Assembly: GCA_009823505.1 (NCBI GenBank)
Contig: VZQC01013306.1
Coordinates: 200,596 to 264,595 of the forward strand
Reading direction: 5' to 3'
Source of the DNA: Rhizomys pruinosus
Taxonomy: Eukaryota > Chordata > Mammalia > Rodentia > Spalacidae
Length of the DNA stretch: 64,000 bases
Shown: piece after piece, positions 43,235 through 54,885 of the stretch
Position numbering within the stretch: position 1 is the stretch's first letter
Layout: the number at the start of each line of letters is the position of its first letter
The notes under the pieces: model-generated
Databases searched by the model: none
Told to the model about the DNA's origin: nothing
What the model saw: only the letters and a program-made list of their open reading frames with translations
Program-made: the position numbers and the translations under genes

Positions 43235-43317
43235 CCAGTTTCATCTTAAAACACATGCATACATACACTAACAACATGTCCTCATACACGTGCACATAAA
43301 AAAAAACCCACAATAAT

Positions 43318-43640
43318 TTAGGCTGAAAATATGGCTCAGTGGTTCAAGTGTTTGCCATGTAGAGAAATGGAATTGAAATTCCATGAACCCACATAAGGCT
43401 GAGACTGGGGATCCCAAAGCAAGCTGGTTAATGAGACTAGCTGAACTGGCAAGTTCTGTGTTGAATTTCTTGCCTTAAAGAGTAAGGTAGAAAAGTGATG
43501 GGGAAGACACCTTACATGAACTTCAGGCCTCCGCATGCACAAGCACATGTGCACAGTTGGGTATGTGTGTGTTCACACACACAGAACTCTATACGCATGC
43601 ATACCACACATATATACACATGAAAAGAAAAAAATAAAAG
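43318..43640 (+). repeat. Old SINE-like element
   Basis: GGCTGAAAATATGGCTCAGTGGTTCAAGTG (split) is a tRNA-SINE head. GCTGAGACTGGGGATCCCAA and CACATGTGCACAGTTGGGTA follow, as in very old B2/B4-type elements. Confidence 0.5.
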
Positions 43641-43726
43641 AACATTGTTATATAGGACCTGGGTCACCCTAAAGACATAATTTTATCTTAAAATAGCTTA
43701 TCTTTAAAGATTCTGTCTGTATTAGT

Positions 43727-44095
43727 CACTTTTCTGTTGCTGTGATAAAACCATCACGACCAAGGGAAATTATAAAAAGAAGAGTTTATTTGAGCTTACG
43801 AATGATGGTTCCAGGGAATTAGAGTCCATCATCGCAGGGAGGCATGGTATCAGGAGCTAGAGCAGAAAGCCGAGGTTCACATCTTCCAGTGAGCACAGGA
43901 AGCAGAGAGAAAGCAACTGCAAGCCAAGACTGGCAAGACTTGTGGGGCTCTCTAAGCCCACCCCCAGTGATGTACTTCCTCCAGCATAGCCACACCTTTT
44001 TAGATTTCCCCAAACAGCACCACCGACTGTGGGCAAAATATCTTAATACTTGAAACCTATGGGGGACATTATCATTCAAACCACCACACTGTCTT
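43727..44095 (+). repeat. Rodent mid-repetitive element copy
   Basis: TTCTGTTGCTGTGATAAAAC, GAGAGGCATGG-type block, CACCCCCAGTGATGTACTTC, TCCAGCATAGCCACACC. Same family as 22781-23080. Confidence 0.75.
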
Positions 44096-44107
44096 AAAAT
44101 TCCATCT

Positions 44108-44274
44108 CGCCAGGCATGGTGGCTCACGCCTTTAATCCTAGCACTCAGGAGGCAGAGGCAGGCAGATCCTTACAAATTCAAGGCCAGCCTGGTCTACAGA
44201 GTGAGTTCCAGGACAGCTGGGGCTACAAGGTGACCCTGTCTCAAAAAGACAAAAAAAAAAAAAAAAAAAAAAAA
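44108..44274 (+). repeat. B1 SINE with long A tail
   Basis: GCCAGGCATGGTGGCTCACG head, full B1 body, GACAAAAAA tail of about 25 A. Confidence 0.97.
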
Positions 44275-44492
44275 CATTAAATAGCATTCTGAACTAATAA
44301 GAAGTGGGATTTGGTGTCAAGAAAGTCAACCTCTAATAAAGACATGTTAGAAATTTTATAAATGTATTGCACTTGCACTACTATTAGGATTTATTCAGAG
44401 TAAGCTTTCATTAAACAATATCTGCTATTGGTGAGGACTTTCTAATATCTTTAATTTCCTAAAGTCCATCCTAATCATGTGAAATCTTAACT

Positions 44493-44647
44493 CTCTTTTT
44501 TTTTGTCTTTTTGAGACAGGGTCTCCCCAATTCCCCAGCTGACCTGGAACTCACTCTGTAGACCAGGCTGGCCTTGAACTCACAGAGATCCACCTGTCTC
44601 TGCCTCCCAAGTGCTAGGATTAAAGGCATGTGCCACTATACCCAGCA
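44493..44647 (-). repeat. B1 SINE
   Basis: TTTTGAGACAGGGTCTCCCC through GCCACTATACCCAGC; flanking AAATCTTA duplicated. Confidence 0.95.
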
Positions 44648-45400
44648 AAATCTTATTTCTTTAAGTTTTTTAAAAAATGGGAAGTTTAAAACAAATCCCA
44701 AAGTGAGAAAAATATTGAATATTTTGAATAATGGTATATTATATATTATAGTAGCTATATTTAAGGTATTTTTGCTTTGAAAACTAATTTGATACTGCTT
44801 ATTGTAAAATCCTGGAGGACGAGCATTTTTAGTGGATGCTTATCTATTGTGTAGATTTTTAAAAAGAAATTGAAGTAGTAAGTGAATAATAATTCTAAGT
44901 TCAGTACTTTCATAAACCTTGAGTCTAGTGTTCAAAATCCTTTGGTTAATATCTTCAAAGGACAAAGGACAAACTATCTGTCCTAAATTCTACAATTATG
45001 CAAACTATCAGGAGTAAGAGTATTTGAGTGTCATAGCACACCTACCTTGGAATTCCCTCTTTCCTTATCTTCCATCAACATTAAAAATAAGTAAAAGATT
45101 TTCATAATATGTAAAATGATTTCTGAAGTCTGAATGCAACCTATGGAGTATGACATTCTTTGGAATAAGAAAGCATATGCAAGAAGCCTTGTTATAGTCA
45201 CCTTGATTTTTGCCCCTGAAGTAGATTAATGTCTCCATTCAAATTCCATATAAATATATATTATATAAATAATAAAAATATAATCAATATATATTGATTC
45301 TTTCTTTTAAATACTTACTGTTGCAGCTTTCCTTTATTTGTAACTTCATGATCTTTTTCAGGTTTGAGCTTACTGACAGTCTCCTAGCAGGCTGCCCTCT
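44648..45400. other. No recognised feature
   Basis: AT-rich spacer. Confidence 0.35.
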
Positions 45401-45404
45401 TTGT

Positions 45405-45482
45405 TTTGCTACTAACCTTTCACATACCAGGCAAATGCTCTACCACTGAGATACATTCCCAGCCTATTTTTTTTTTTTTTTG
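45405..45482 (-). repeat. ID-like SINE fragment
   Basis: CAGGCAAATGCTCTACCACTGAGATACATTCCCAGCC (split: GCTCTACCACTGAG, ATTCCCAGCC) is the minus strand of a tRNA-Ala-derived ID/B4 head, followed by a T-run. Confidence 0.65.
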
Positions 45483-46105
45483 GTTCTAATCAATGGTCTA
45501 TGAAGTTGGATATCTTCAGAAAATATACATCACTTTTCTGCTGAACCCTTCTTAATGTCATGTTTTCAAAAGACGCAGTGCTCATAAATCTCACTCCAGG
45601 ATTCATGACTTTTAAGTCAGTTACAACTTACTTTCCCAGTGATTTCATCTAACTCCTCACTTCTTTGCTTTTATCAGAGTCATCTCAAAAGCTGCCAAGC
45701 CCATTTCTCCCATGGTTTTTGTCTACCCTCTTAAACCTGCTTCAGATCTGATTTCTTCCTCCTAGTCCTCTAAATAACTTCAAAACTACAGTTACCTTTT
45801 CAGTTTCCAATATCCTGTAAGACTCACTGCCTGTTTAATTCTTTGTGTCCTTTAATATATGAACGTTTGTCATGCATTTTATTATTTAATGTAATATGTC
45901 AATATCTTAAATCACAAGCTAAGCAGAAAGGAACTGGTTCATTGTTATACTTTTAGTTTAAAAACATCATATGAGAAACTAAAGGTCTAGTTAATTGTCA
46001 AAAATTAAATTCCACATTTTACTAAGTAGTTTTGAGAAAAAAATTGAATACATTCACTCATTATTCATCTAAAAAATTCCATATGGAGAAGTAAAAGATC
46101 CAGAA
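45483..46105. other. No recognised feature
   Basis: AT-rich spacer. Confidence 0.35.
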
Positions 46106-47012
46106 ATGCTAACATCCAACTTCAGTACAGAATTCCATTTGAATGAGCAACATCTTCCATAGGCTCAGGTATTTGACACTTGGTCCCCAGATAGAGGCAG
46201 CGTTTGGGAGTCTGTGGAACCTTCGGCAGCTGGAGCCTTGCTGGAGGAAGCCCATCACTGGGCACCACAATTGACCACACACAGACATCTCGTCTATCAA
46301 TTGCCCACTTCTAAGTAATACAAGTAAAATGCAACCTCTACACCTAAGACTCACGGTACATAGAACAAGGGGAAGGGGGACCCTAAGTAATATCTGAATT
46401 CTCATGAATAGAGAGAGAGAGAGAGGACCACAGAAGGGTACAAATGGGCAAAGTGTAGAGTTTAAGATTCTGCAGAATGCTCATCTTTGTACAGGACTCC
46501 TGTATTAAACATCACTCACCCTGTGCTCAGGGACCATTGCACCGATTGTAAGAGCCAAGAAGGAGGTATGTGACCATATGGAGATAGAATCCTACAGGCC
46601 CCTGGAACCTTGGTCATAGGAAACTTACAGCAATGGTTTCAGTATGCACAAGACCCATGCACACTGAAGCAGACAAGAAAGCACCATGGGACTGGGGAAA
46701 TGGGCAGCAGATTCTAATCTTAGCAAAAGAAATATTAGCAACTGATTACTGCTGGGGAGGATGAGCTGATATTCTCAAATGAAAAACTATAGATAGGCCG
46801 ACTAGACCGCAGTAGATGAACTTTCACTGAGGGATGTCTGGGGACATTAACTTGACACAACAGGTCTTAACACAAATGCCAGAACATATGAATTACAGTG
46901 GGCGGCCTATGGAGGGTGCCAGTGGGAAAGAGAATATAAAGATGATTAAGACTGATTGAGATGTTCTGTGTGAAATGCACAAAAAGTTCAATACAAAGTT
47001 TTTTTTTTTTTT
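46106..47012 (+). repeat. L1 3'-UTR-like element
   Basis: Ends AAATGCACAAAAAGTTCAATACAAAG plus T-run (split). It shares TATTAAAC...CACTCACCC...GCTCAGGGA and ACTGAG...GGGG blocks with 56300-57045 (AAATGCTCAATAAAAAG end). I infer an old rodent L1 (Lx) 3' UTR. A 98-codon reverse frame inside is not a gene. Confidence 0.45.
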
Positions 47013-47825
47013 TAATTTCCCCTTTTTCTTTAGCCTAGAGCAGATTCAGGCTACTCCTTCCCTTCTCAGTAAACTCTCTGCAAACTCCCTCACAGATATG
47101 CCCAGAGGTAAGTCTTCACAGTTCTGTCATGTTGATGATAGAGATTAATCATAACATCGTACTAACATCACATGTAAGAGATCTTAAAACTGGTGTTCTT
47201 TAAATGATGGAGTTATGAAGATATTCTACAAAGTATAGGAAAGAACATGAAAAAGAATCAACTTGAAAAATTATCTGGATTATAGAAATGAAAATTAGAG
47301 ACAGAAACATCTAGATAGGAAAATAATCCTGATTTAATATGTAACAATTTTACACATTGAAATGAAGAAGAAATTAGAATTCACAGGACAGATAATGCAA
47401 ATCTCAGTGCTGTTCTAACAGAATTCCTGTGTAGACAGAATGGAGAGAATGGAAGGACAAACATAATCAAGGAATTATAAGTGAGAATTATTCATGACTA
47501 TTAAATTTTAAAATGTATTTTTATCAATCACAAATACATTATAATCAACCAAACTTAGTCTCAGGATATCAAGGTGATACTGAAGAACACTAAAGAGAAA
47601 GAGATGGTTTTCAGAAAATTCAGACAATGAAGAATATATTTACTTGGGAGCAGCTTTCTCAAGCAGAAACAGAAGAAAAATGAGACCAGAGTAAATTTTA
47701 TGTCTATAAAAGGAATTATTTAATACTTGAAAGTGAATAAGCTATTTTAGACAATGAAAGGCATATTGAAAAAGTATACAAGTGTGCATAAATATTTTAT
47801 GCATAAAATTAGAATATATTTTCTC
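47013..47825. other. No recognised feature
   Basis: AT-rich, purine-rich spacer of about 800 bases. Confidence 0.35.
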
Positions 47826-47827
47826 GT

Positions 47828-47959
47828 TTTTTTTTTTTTTTTTTTNCCAGCTGTCCTGGAACTCACTCTGTAGACCAGGCCGGCCTTGAATTCACAAAGA
47901 TCTGCCTGCCTCTGCCTCCCAAGTGCTAGGATTAAAGGCGTGCGCCACCACGCCCGGCA
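47828..47959 (-). repeat. B1 SINE, truncated, with an ambiguous base
   Basis: Minus-strand B1 with low divergence (GGCGTGCGCCACCACGCCCG). Target duplication AATATATTTTCT is on both sides. The only N in the window, at 47846, lies where the T-run meets CCAGCTGTCC. The GAGACAGGGTTTCTC block expected there is missing. Confidence 0.93.
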
Positions 47960-48105
47960 ATATATTTTCTAAAGTTTATTTAGTATCTGTAATTCTATAG
48001 GTATGCTTTTACATGCATACTTGTTATAAATGATTTGCATTCATAAGGGACATTGATTCTGCAGATACATTAAAAAATGAGTGAAAACAATGTAATAGAA
48101 ATATG

Positions 48106-48305
48106 ATGAGACTGGAGTAGATGGTTCAGGGGTTAGGAGAGCTTGCTCCTCTTCCAGAGGACCCAGATTCAGTTTACAGCACCCAAATGGCAGTTCATAA
48201 TTATCCCTAAATCCAGTCCTGCTGATCCAATGCCCTCTTTCGGGCTCCATGGACATGGAGGCATACATGTGTTATATAGACATGCATGCAAGAAAACACT
48301 TGAAG
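48106..48305 (+). repeat. Old B2/B3-type SINE
   Basis: GACTGGAGTAGATGGTTCAG head, CCTCTTCCAGAGGACCCAGA, CAGCACCCAAATGGCAG. Diverged. Confidence 0.8.
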
Positions 48306-48314
48306 ACAATACAA

Positions 48315-48474
48315 TTTTTTTTTTTTTTTTGTATTTTTGAGACAGCGTCTCCCTGTAGCCCCAGATGGCCTGGAACTTACTTTGTAGACCAAGCTGGCCT
48401 TGAACTCTCCGAGATTTGCCTGCCTCTGCCCCCCAAGTGCTGAGATAAAAAAGGCATGTGCCACCAAGCCCCCT
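48315..48474 (-). repeat. B1 SINE
   Basis: Minus-strand B1: T-run, TTTTGAGACAGCGTCTCCCT, GGCATGTGCCACCAAGCCCC. Confidence 0.95.
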
Positions 48475-48800
48475 CAATAAAAATAATTTTAAAAAGAAAA
48501 AATAACTAATATGGAGAACAAAAAATTAATTACAAAATAATGGAACACAGATGAGAGAGTGGAACATTATGATAATGGATGTCCTGAACATTCTTCAGCA
48601 AGAATAAGTATCATGATTAAGTTGGGCTAATTTAAATATTTTGATTCATATTTATGAATGTGTAAAGAAGACAGAAGGCCAATGCAGAGCCCACAAACTA
48701 GTATTTATTAATAAATACAAGTAGAAAGCAGAAAAAAAATCAAAGAAAATCATGACAAGAGGAAAACACAGAAAATGTGTTGTAAATAAACTCATAAGTG
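48475..48800. other. No recognised feature
   Basis: AT-rich spacer. Confidence 0.3.
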
Positions 48801-49166
48801 TCTTAGTTTCATTTGCATAGCTGTAATAAAGTACCTTGAGAAAACATCTTACAATTAGCTCACAATTCATGCCACAGTCCATCATTGCTATGAAGTCAAG
48901 GCTTAAGGGACTTGAAATAACTAGTCACTTTATATCTTCAACTCAGAGTGGAGAGGAATGAATAAATGGATACATAGCTGAGATTGCTCTTTCTTTATAT
49001 TTCTGTCCAATGCCCAGAATAAAATGGTGCCATCTACCTTTGAGGAGGGTCTCTCCACTACAATTACCTCAAGGAAGATAATCTCTTACAAACTAACCTA
49101 ATATAAAGACTCCCTTCTCAGGTGATTCTAGATTGTGTTAAGTTTATAACTAAAATTAATCATCAC
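48801..49166 (+). repeat. Rodent mid-repetitive element copy, diverged
   Basis: AGTGTCTTAGTTTCATTTGC, GCTGTAATAAAGTACCTTGA, CTTCTCAGGTGATTCTAGAT, AACTAAAATTAATCATCACA: the start and end blocks of the family. Confidence 0.7.
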
Positions 49167-49517
49167 ACAATCAAAATAAATAAATTACTGGATCCTTTTT
49201 ATTATAGTCATGGAATATAAATTTAAATGGAATTTTAAATATGCACTTAAAACTATAAAAGACAAATCTTAGAAATATTATTTACGCTTCTAAGTAAATC
49301 AAAACATACTTTAATCTAAGAATCATTAAGACTACACCACACGATAAACATAAAACTATATTCGTGGAAATAAAGTAAAAGGTCAGCGTTTATACAATCT
49401 TACTTATACAGCTTCTAAGTATAGGCAAAACAAAATAACGTGTGACATGAAACAGGAATCATAGGACCAGAAAACAAATATTAATGAGGTGATCCTGTGC
49501 CAGCTATTTTGTTCTTG
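49167..49517. other. No recognised feature
   Basis: AT-rich spacer. Confidence 0.3.
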
Positions 49518-49676
49518 TTCTCCTCCTCCTCCTCCTCCTCCTCCTCCTCCTCCTTTTCCTCTTCCTCCTCCTCTTCCTCCTCCTCCCCCTCTTCCTCCTC
49601 CTCCTCCTCCTCCTCTTCCTTCTCCTCCTCCTTCTCTTCCTCCTCCTCCTCCTCTTCCTCCTTTCCATCTTCCTCC
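49518..49676. repeat. (TCC)n-rich polypyrimidine tract
   Basis: About 160 bases of TCC/TCT units. Frames of polyproline, polyserine or (on the other strand) polyglycine are repeat translations. Confidence 0.96.
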
Positions 49677-49739
49677 CATGATCATAATTCTCCTGGAATG
49701 GAGAGCATATACATTACTGATTACTCACCTTCACCAGTT

Positions 49740-49866
49740 TTGTTTGTTTCTTTATGTTTATGAGACAAGATTTCCCTATAGCCTCAGCTGGCCTGGAATT
49801 CCTTATGTAGACAGAGTTCTGCTGCTTCAGCCTCCTGAGCGCTGGCATTAAAGGCCTGCCTCACTA
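49740..49866 (-). repeat. Old B1 SINE
   Basis: ATGAGACAAGATTTCCCTAT, CAGCTGGCCTGGAATTCCTT, GGCATTAAAGGCCTGCCTCA. Confidence 0.85.
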
Positions 49867-49987
49867 ATTTTGAATCCAGGTCACTTACTTTATACAGACT
49901 ACTACTGGTACTATTAACCACAGATTTTATGCACACATAGACTGTAATTAAATCAAGCATAAGAGAGTATTCCACAATCAAGAGGTG

Positions 49988-50425
49988 CTACTCTTTTAGT
50001 TGCTGTGATAAATTACTATCACCAAAAGCAGCTTAGAGGAAAAAAGGTTTATTTTGGTTTGCAGTTCTAGAGGTATAGAGTCCCTCTGGAATATGCAGTT
50101 GTAAGGAAGAACTGGTCACCAGGAAGCAGAGAGATCAAGTTTTATCACCACACAGGAAGCACAGAAATAGAGAACAGGAAGTAGGAAGAGGTTATAAAGT
50201 TCCAAAGTCCTCCTCCAGTGACATACTTCTTCCAGCACTACTCTAGCTCCTAAAGCTTCCAGAATCTTCTTAACAGAACCACCATCTGGTGACTAAGTGT
50301 CCAACCATTTGAGCTTACGGAGGGCAGAATATTTAGTATGCAAACCCCAACACAGGGATCTGAACTCAGGTTCTCATGTTTGGGTGGAAGGCAGTTCATT
50401 GGCAGAACCATCTCCCCAGGCCCTG
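49988..50425 (+). repeat. Rodent mid-repetitive element copy plus SINE fragment
   Basis: TTAGTTGCTGTGATAAATTA...AAAAAGGTTTATTTTGGTTT...CCTCCAGTGACATACTTCTT to about 50355. Then GGGATCTGAACTCAGGTTCT...CATTGGCAGAACCATCTCCC, a minus-strand SINE head. Confidence 0.65.
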
Positions 50426-51260
50426 GGGATCTTGTTTCAATAGTGCTTTTACCCATGCTCTTTTTCTCTTTGCACAAATGACACTATTTAAGCTTTAACT
50501 CTAAATTCTGAACCTTTGAGATATAAATTTTCACCATCTCCAACAGTCTCTGAGTGTTTAGTCTTTGATATATAATTCCAGGAAAATGACCCATATAGAA
50601 CAAAAGACCTGCTTGGAAGTTGAATCATGTTAGAAGTCTTTTCCTCATTATTAACAAAAGGATGTTAGCCTTCTGGGTGAATAATCTTAATTTATTAACC
50701 AGAACCATAACTCTTATCCAATATTATCTCAAAAACCCATGTTTTTAAAAATCACTTATATTTTTTTTTTACTACTTTGTCTGGCACAAAGCTAAAATTA
50801 ACAAGTTTACCAAATTTCCTTCTACCTGAATGTTTATGTCTACATGCATGTATTGTATGTATATCTGATATTTTCTGTCTCTGACTAGTATGGCCAAGGT
50901 TAATTTGTTAAAGAGCTCTAGTTAGTTGACTTAAAGCAAAATAAATATTTAGATAAGATAACTATTGTCCTCAGTACTCCAAAATACACACATTAACAGG
51001 GTTGTGAAGTTCATACACTCAGGGAACATATCTTATCAATCAGTACTACTTAACTTTGTTAGTTTAATTTAAAAAGATACATTTTCAGATTTGCCAACAA
51101 TGAATAAAATAGAGACACACATTTCAGTGTAACTAGATTTACTAGTTGGTTAACTTTGTTATCTTGACTTGATGTTTAAGATTCTAAAGCTATAAATTCA
51201 AGCTAAGAAGAAACATGCAAATTCAGAACTTGGCCTAGCAGTGGAACAAAAGTACCCATG
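50426..51260. other. No recognised feature
   Basis: AT-rich spacer of about 830 bases. Confidence 0.35.
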
Positions 51261-51672
51261 TGTTCTAGTTTACCTTCAATTGCTTTGAAAAAACACTCTG
51301 ACCAATATCCACTTGGGGAGGAAAAGGTTGATGTGGCTTATGTCTCCTAGGTCATAGTTCATCACTTAGAGAAGCCAAGGTAGAAACTCAGGGCAGGAAC
51401 CTGGAGGCAGGAGCTGAAAGACAGGCCATGGATGAATACTGCTTGCTGGCTTACTCTTCTGGCCCATGCTCAGCTTGCTTTCTTACACAACACAGAACAA
51501 CCTGCCCAGAGGTTGCACTGCCCACAGTGGGCTGGACCCTTCCACATCACTCAACAATCAAGAAAATACCCCACAGACATGGCCACAGGCCAGTCCAATG
51601 GAGTGAATTCCACAAATGAGGCTCCCTCAACCCAAATCTGTCAAGGTGACAACTAAAGCTATCCAGCATACC
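51261..51672 (+). repeat. Rodent mid-repetitive element copy (about 410 bp)
   Basis: TGTTCTAGTTTACC start, AACACTCTGACCAATATCCA, CAGGGCAGGAACCTGGAGGC, GGCCACAGGCCAGTCCAATG, TATCCAGCATACCA end. Closest copy in the window is 24735-25140. Confidence 0.8.
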
Positions 51673-52394
51673 ATGTCTTTAGTTTTTTAGCATTCTTGGT
51701 TTTTGGATGACTATTTTGTACATTCTATTAAAACAGTTAAAAAGGAAAGTCCTTGAGTTGCTAACTAGGTTTTCTAATGGCTCATAAAATTTTCACAAGT
51801 AATCCAAACAAACATTAAGAAAAGTGATTTAAATAGATGTCAAATGGAAAATAGATTATAAGTATACATTTCAAACATAATTATGTTTTTTTATAATTAA
51901 ACTTAAAAATAACTTAGGAAATATCTTTGATAATTTATGTTCTCAATTGCTAAGTTAAGATAAACAATGGACATTCACTGAACATTTAGCTCATTTCCTA
52001 ATCAAATAAAATGTTGAAATAGCAATTATTAACACAAGCTTGAGCTTATCTACTTTGAATTATTACAGAATAGCAAAAGATATTTGAGTCTGTTAGCAAA
52101 CACGATCTATTCCAGAGGCCTGTCTCTAAGTTAATTCCATGCCAGACAGGTTTAAATCATTTGTATGATGGAGAAGAATTTGTTTCTAGAAATTATGTAA
52201 TGGTGCCCTCATAGATTTGCCAATTAACAGAATGCTGATGTGCCAGTTTATAATTGCTTAGTCTTTGATTTCCTCAAGAAAATTAGGTAGCTATGATTTA
52301 GGAATTCAAACACATAAAAAGAAGTTGAAATTGCTGAAAGTAATTAGCTAAGTGATTCTCATGCAAAGAAAATAAGATAACTTTTTGGTAAGAA
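51673..52394. other. No recognised feature
   Basis: AT-rich spacer of about 720 bases. Confidence 0.35.
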
Positions 52395-52547
52395 ACCGGG
52401 TGTGGTGGTGCACGCCTTTAATCCTAGCACTTGGGAGGCACAGGCAGGTGGATCTTTGTGAGTTCAAGGCCAGCCTGGTCTACAGAGTGAGTTCCAGGAC
52501 AGCTGGGGCTACAGGGAGACCCTGTCTCGAAAAGACCAAAAAGAAAA
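52395..52547 (+). repeat. B1 SINE
   Basis: ACCGGGTGTGGTGGTGCACG head, intact body, GAAAAGACCAAAAAG tail. Among the least diverged B1s here. Confidence 0.97.
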
Positions 52548-53015
52548 ATTGTAATTTATGGAGAAATATTGGTTTTCTTGGTCCTTTTGTTATGTTTATA
52601 ATAAAGTAGAATTACTGCTTATTGTACAAAAGAAAGAATAAAAATATAGAAAATATCCTGAATAAAGTTATAGAAGTTTTATGAAAAAGGCATCTTGGAG
52701 AAGAAATTCTATGTGTGGGCTTATTGAGTAAGATTTTAATGTATTTATTTTAAGGTTTGTTTAATCAAGTTTTAATATCAAAGTTCATTGATGTGAAATA
52801 AAAATTTAGTTTGCTGAGAAAATGATGAAGTTTATTTTTTTTGAAGTTTCTTTGACATACTTCTTGAAATTTTTGACATACACATGAAATTTGACATACA
52901 CATGAAATTGTCTAAAGATTTTAATTCTGAAGCCAATTCCATTTCTTATCAAAATAATTTTCCAATTTTCATGCCACCCTTTCCTGGTATTTGATTATTG
53001 AAGAAAACTGGTTCT
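52548..53015. other. No recognised feature
   Basis: AT-rich. The phrase TTTGACATACACATGAAATT is locally tandem-duplicated near 52870-52910. Confidence 0.35.
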
Positions 53016-53019
53016 TTTT

Positions 53020-53273
53020 TTATGTTAATTTTTATTTTATTTTATTTTTGTCTGTGTATGAATGTACTGTCTGCATGCAGGTTTGTGCACCCCTGTCATG
53101 CAGTGCCGCGGAGGTCAGAAGAGGATTCCCCTGGAACTGGAGTTAAAGTCGGTTTTCAGCTGCCATGTGGGTGCTGGGGATTAAACCCGGGTCCATGTGG
53201 GTGCTGGGGATCGAACTCCGGTCCTCTGTAAGAGCAGTTGGCGCTCTTAACCTCTGGGTCATCTCTCCAGCCT
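53020..53273 (-). repeat. B2 SINE with a 30-bp internal tandem duplication
   Basis: Minus-strand B2. The segment CATGTGGGTGCTGGGGAT...GTC occurs at 53164-53193 and again at 53194-53223, with a few differences. It includes the pol III B box. The 17-bp body duplication of the other subfamily is absent. Confidence 0.95.
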
Positions 53274-53359
53274 CAGAATACTGACTCTTCTTATCAAAAG
53301 AACTAAGTTGTTTTAAAATGTACCTTTCTATATCTTTGAAGTTTTTAAAATGTTTCATT

Positions 53360-53575
53360 TAATTTTTATTGTTTTATGTGAATGAATACATTGTTTGCAT
53401 GTGTATAAGTACACCCATGTTGTGCAATGCCTGAATAGGTCAGAAGAGATCATTGGATCCTTTGGAACTGGAGTTAGGGACTGTTGCTAGCCACCATGTG
53501 GGTTCTGGGAATCAAACCAGGATCCTCTGCAAGAGCAGCCAGTTCTCCTAACCACTGAGACATTTCTCCAGCCCC
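53360..53575 (-). repeat. Older B2/B3-type SINE
   Basis: Minus strand: TGGAACTGGAGTTAGGGACT, CACCATGTGGGTTCTGGGAA, CATTTCTCCAGCCCC. Confidence 0.9.
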
Positions 53576-54720
53576 TGTCTTTGATGTTTTAATTTTCATT
53601 TTAATACTGTTTTACAATGGCCTGTGATCTTATTCAATGAAGAGTTTAAACCATTCTATATTTTTGACAATTTTTTTCTGAACTTCATTTTGAGAATTTC
53701 TAAATAGGGCTCTTTAATATCTCAAAAGTGTTTTCTTTTCTCTAAAAATACATTTATTAAATTAATTAGGCTTAATTACACAAGTTTACATAAACTGTAA
53801 AATTATGTTGAGCCTTTTTGGGTTGTATGTGTATGGACATATTATCATGTTTTAAATACTGGATCAAATTCTTTAAACATTGAGAGGTCTCTGGTGATTA
53901 ATTCTGATTTTCACCTTGACTGAATCTGAAATCAACTTAGATACAAGCCTCTGTGCATGCTAATGAAGGACTTCCTTGATTAGGTTAACTGAAGTGGGAA
54001 GAATCACAGCAAATGTGAGCAGTATCTTCCAGTGGTGGTCCAAGGTGGATGGCAGTCGGAGTGAAAAGTTTGGGGTTTTGGCCTGCTTGCCTTCCTCTTG
54101 CTGGTGAGTGAGTCTCCCCTGCTGGCATGTTCATCTTAATAAGGATAGGTACCAAGCCATACAATGTTAGCCAGATGACTGATAGAAACTCCAGAAGACA
54201 ACCATGATGCCTAATTTTATGTGAGCCACAGAAGCAGTTCCTGGAGATGACCAAAGTCATTGCTAGACCACTGTCTCTGTAAACCAACAAGAGTGTCAGA
54301 TTGTAACTGTCGTTCTCATTCTGCTTGCTCAATATATATAAAGGGCTATAGACTCAAATTTGTGTCCTGAAATGACCTTTGATCTGGGTGCATCTACTGG
54401 AGCCTGGTTAACTTACCAAGAGTGATACCCTTAAGTGAAACTGACTCTCCTCTTCCTAGCGGCCATTGGTTTCCAGCAGTTCCCCACGTTGGGTTGGGGT
54501 TTCTTACCCACTTCCCCATGTTTACACTGGGAGTTGGTCTGACTTGAGCTTACATAGTACTTGTGCAACTGTCACCACTGGTGTGAGTGAGCTCACAGTT
54601 TTTGATATAGAAACAAATTCTAGCAGCAGCTATCTACTCAACTCTGGTAAGGATCTCCTCATTTGGGCCACAGCATGACACAGAAGTGGAAAATGGAATT
54701 ACTCCATTGTAGGTAGAGGC
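53576..54720. other. No gene recognised; possible old repeat
   Basis: 53950-54330 (TTCCTTGATTAGGTTAACTG AAGTGGGAAGAATCAC... with a 115-codon reverse frame) looks like an old mid-repetitive element tail. No protein family is recognised. Confidence 0.3.
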
Positions 54721-54725
54721 AGGCT

Positions 54726-54885
54726 TTTTTTTTTTTTTTTGTCTTTTTGAGACAGGGTCTCCCTATAGATCTGGCTGTCCTGGAACTTGCTATGTAGACC
54801 AGGCTGGCCTTGAATTCACAGAGATTCCCCCCACCTCTGCCTCCCAAGTGCTAGGATTAAAGGTGTGTGCCACCACTCCTGGCTG
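54726..54885 (-). repeat. B1 SINE
   Basis: T-run, TTTTTGAGACAGGGTCTCCC, TATGTAGACCAGGCTGGCCT, GCCACCACTCCTGGC. Confidence 0.96.

Noticed and set aside
46109..46405. 98-codon reverse frame
   Set aside because: Falls in an L1 3'-UTR-like repeat, with no domain.
49404..49851. Proline-, serine- or glycine-rich frames
   Set aside because: Translations of a (TCC)n tract in different frames and strands.
53985..54332. 115-codon reverse frame
   Set aside because: No recognisable domain, start context or neighbouring exon; region looks like old repeat.
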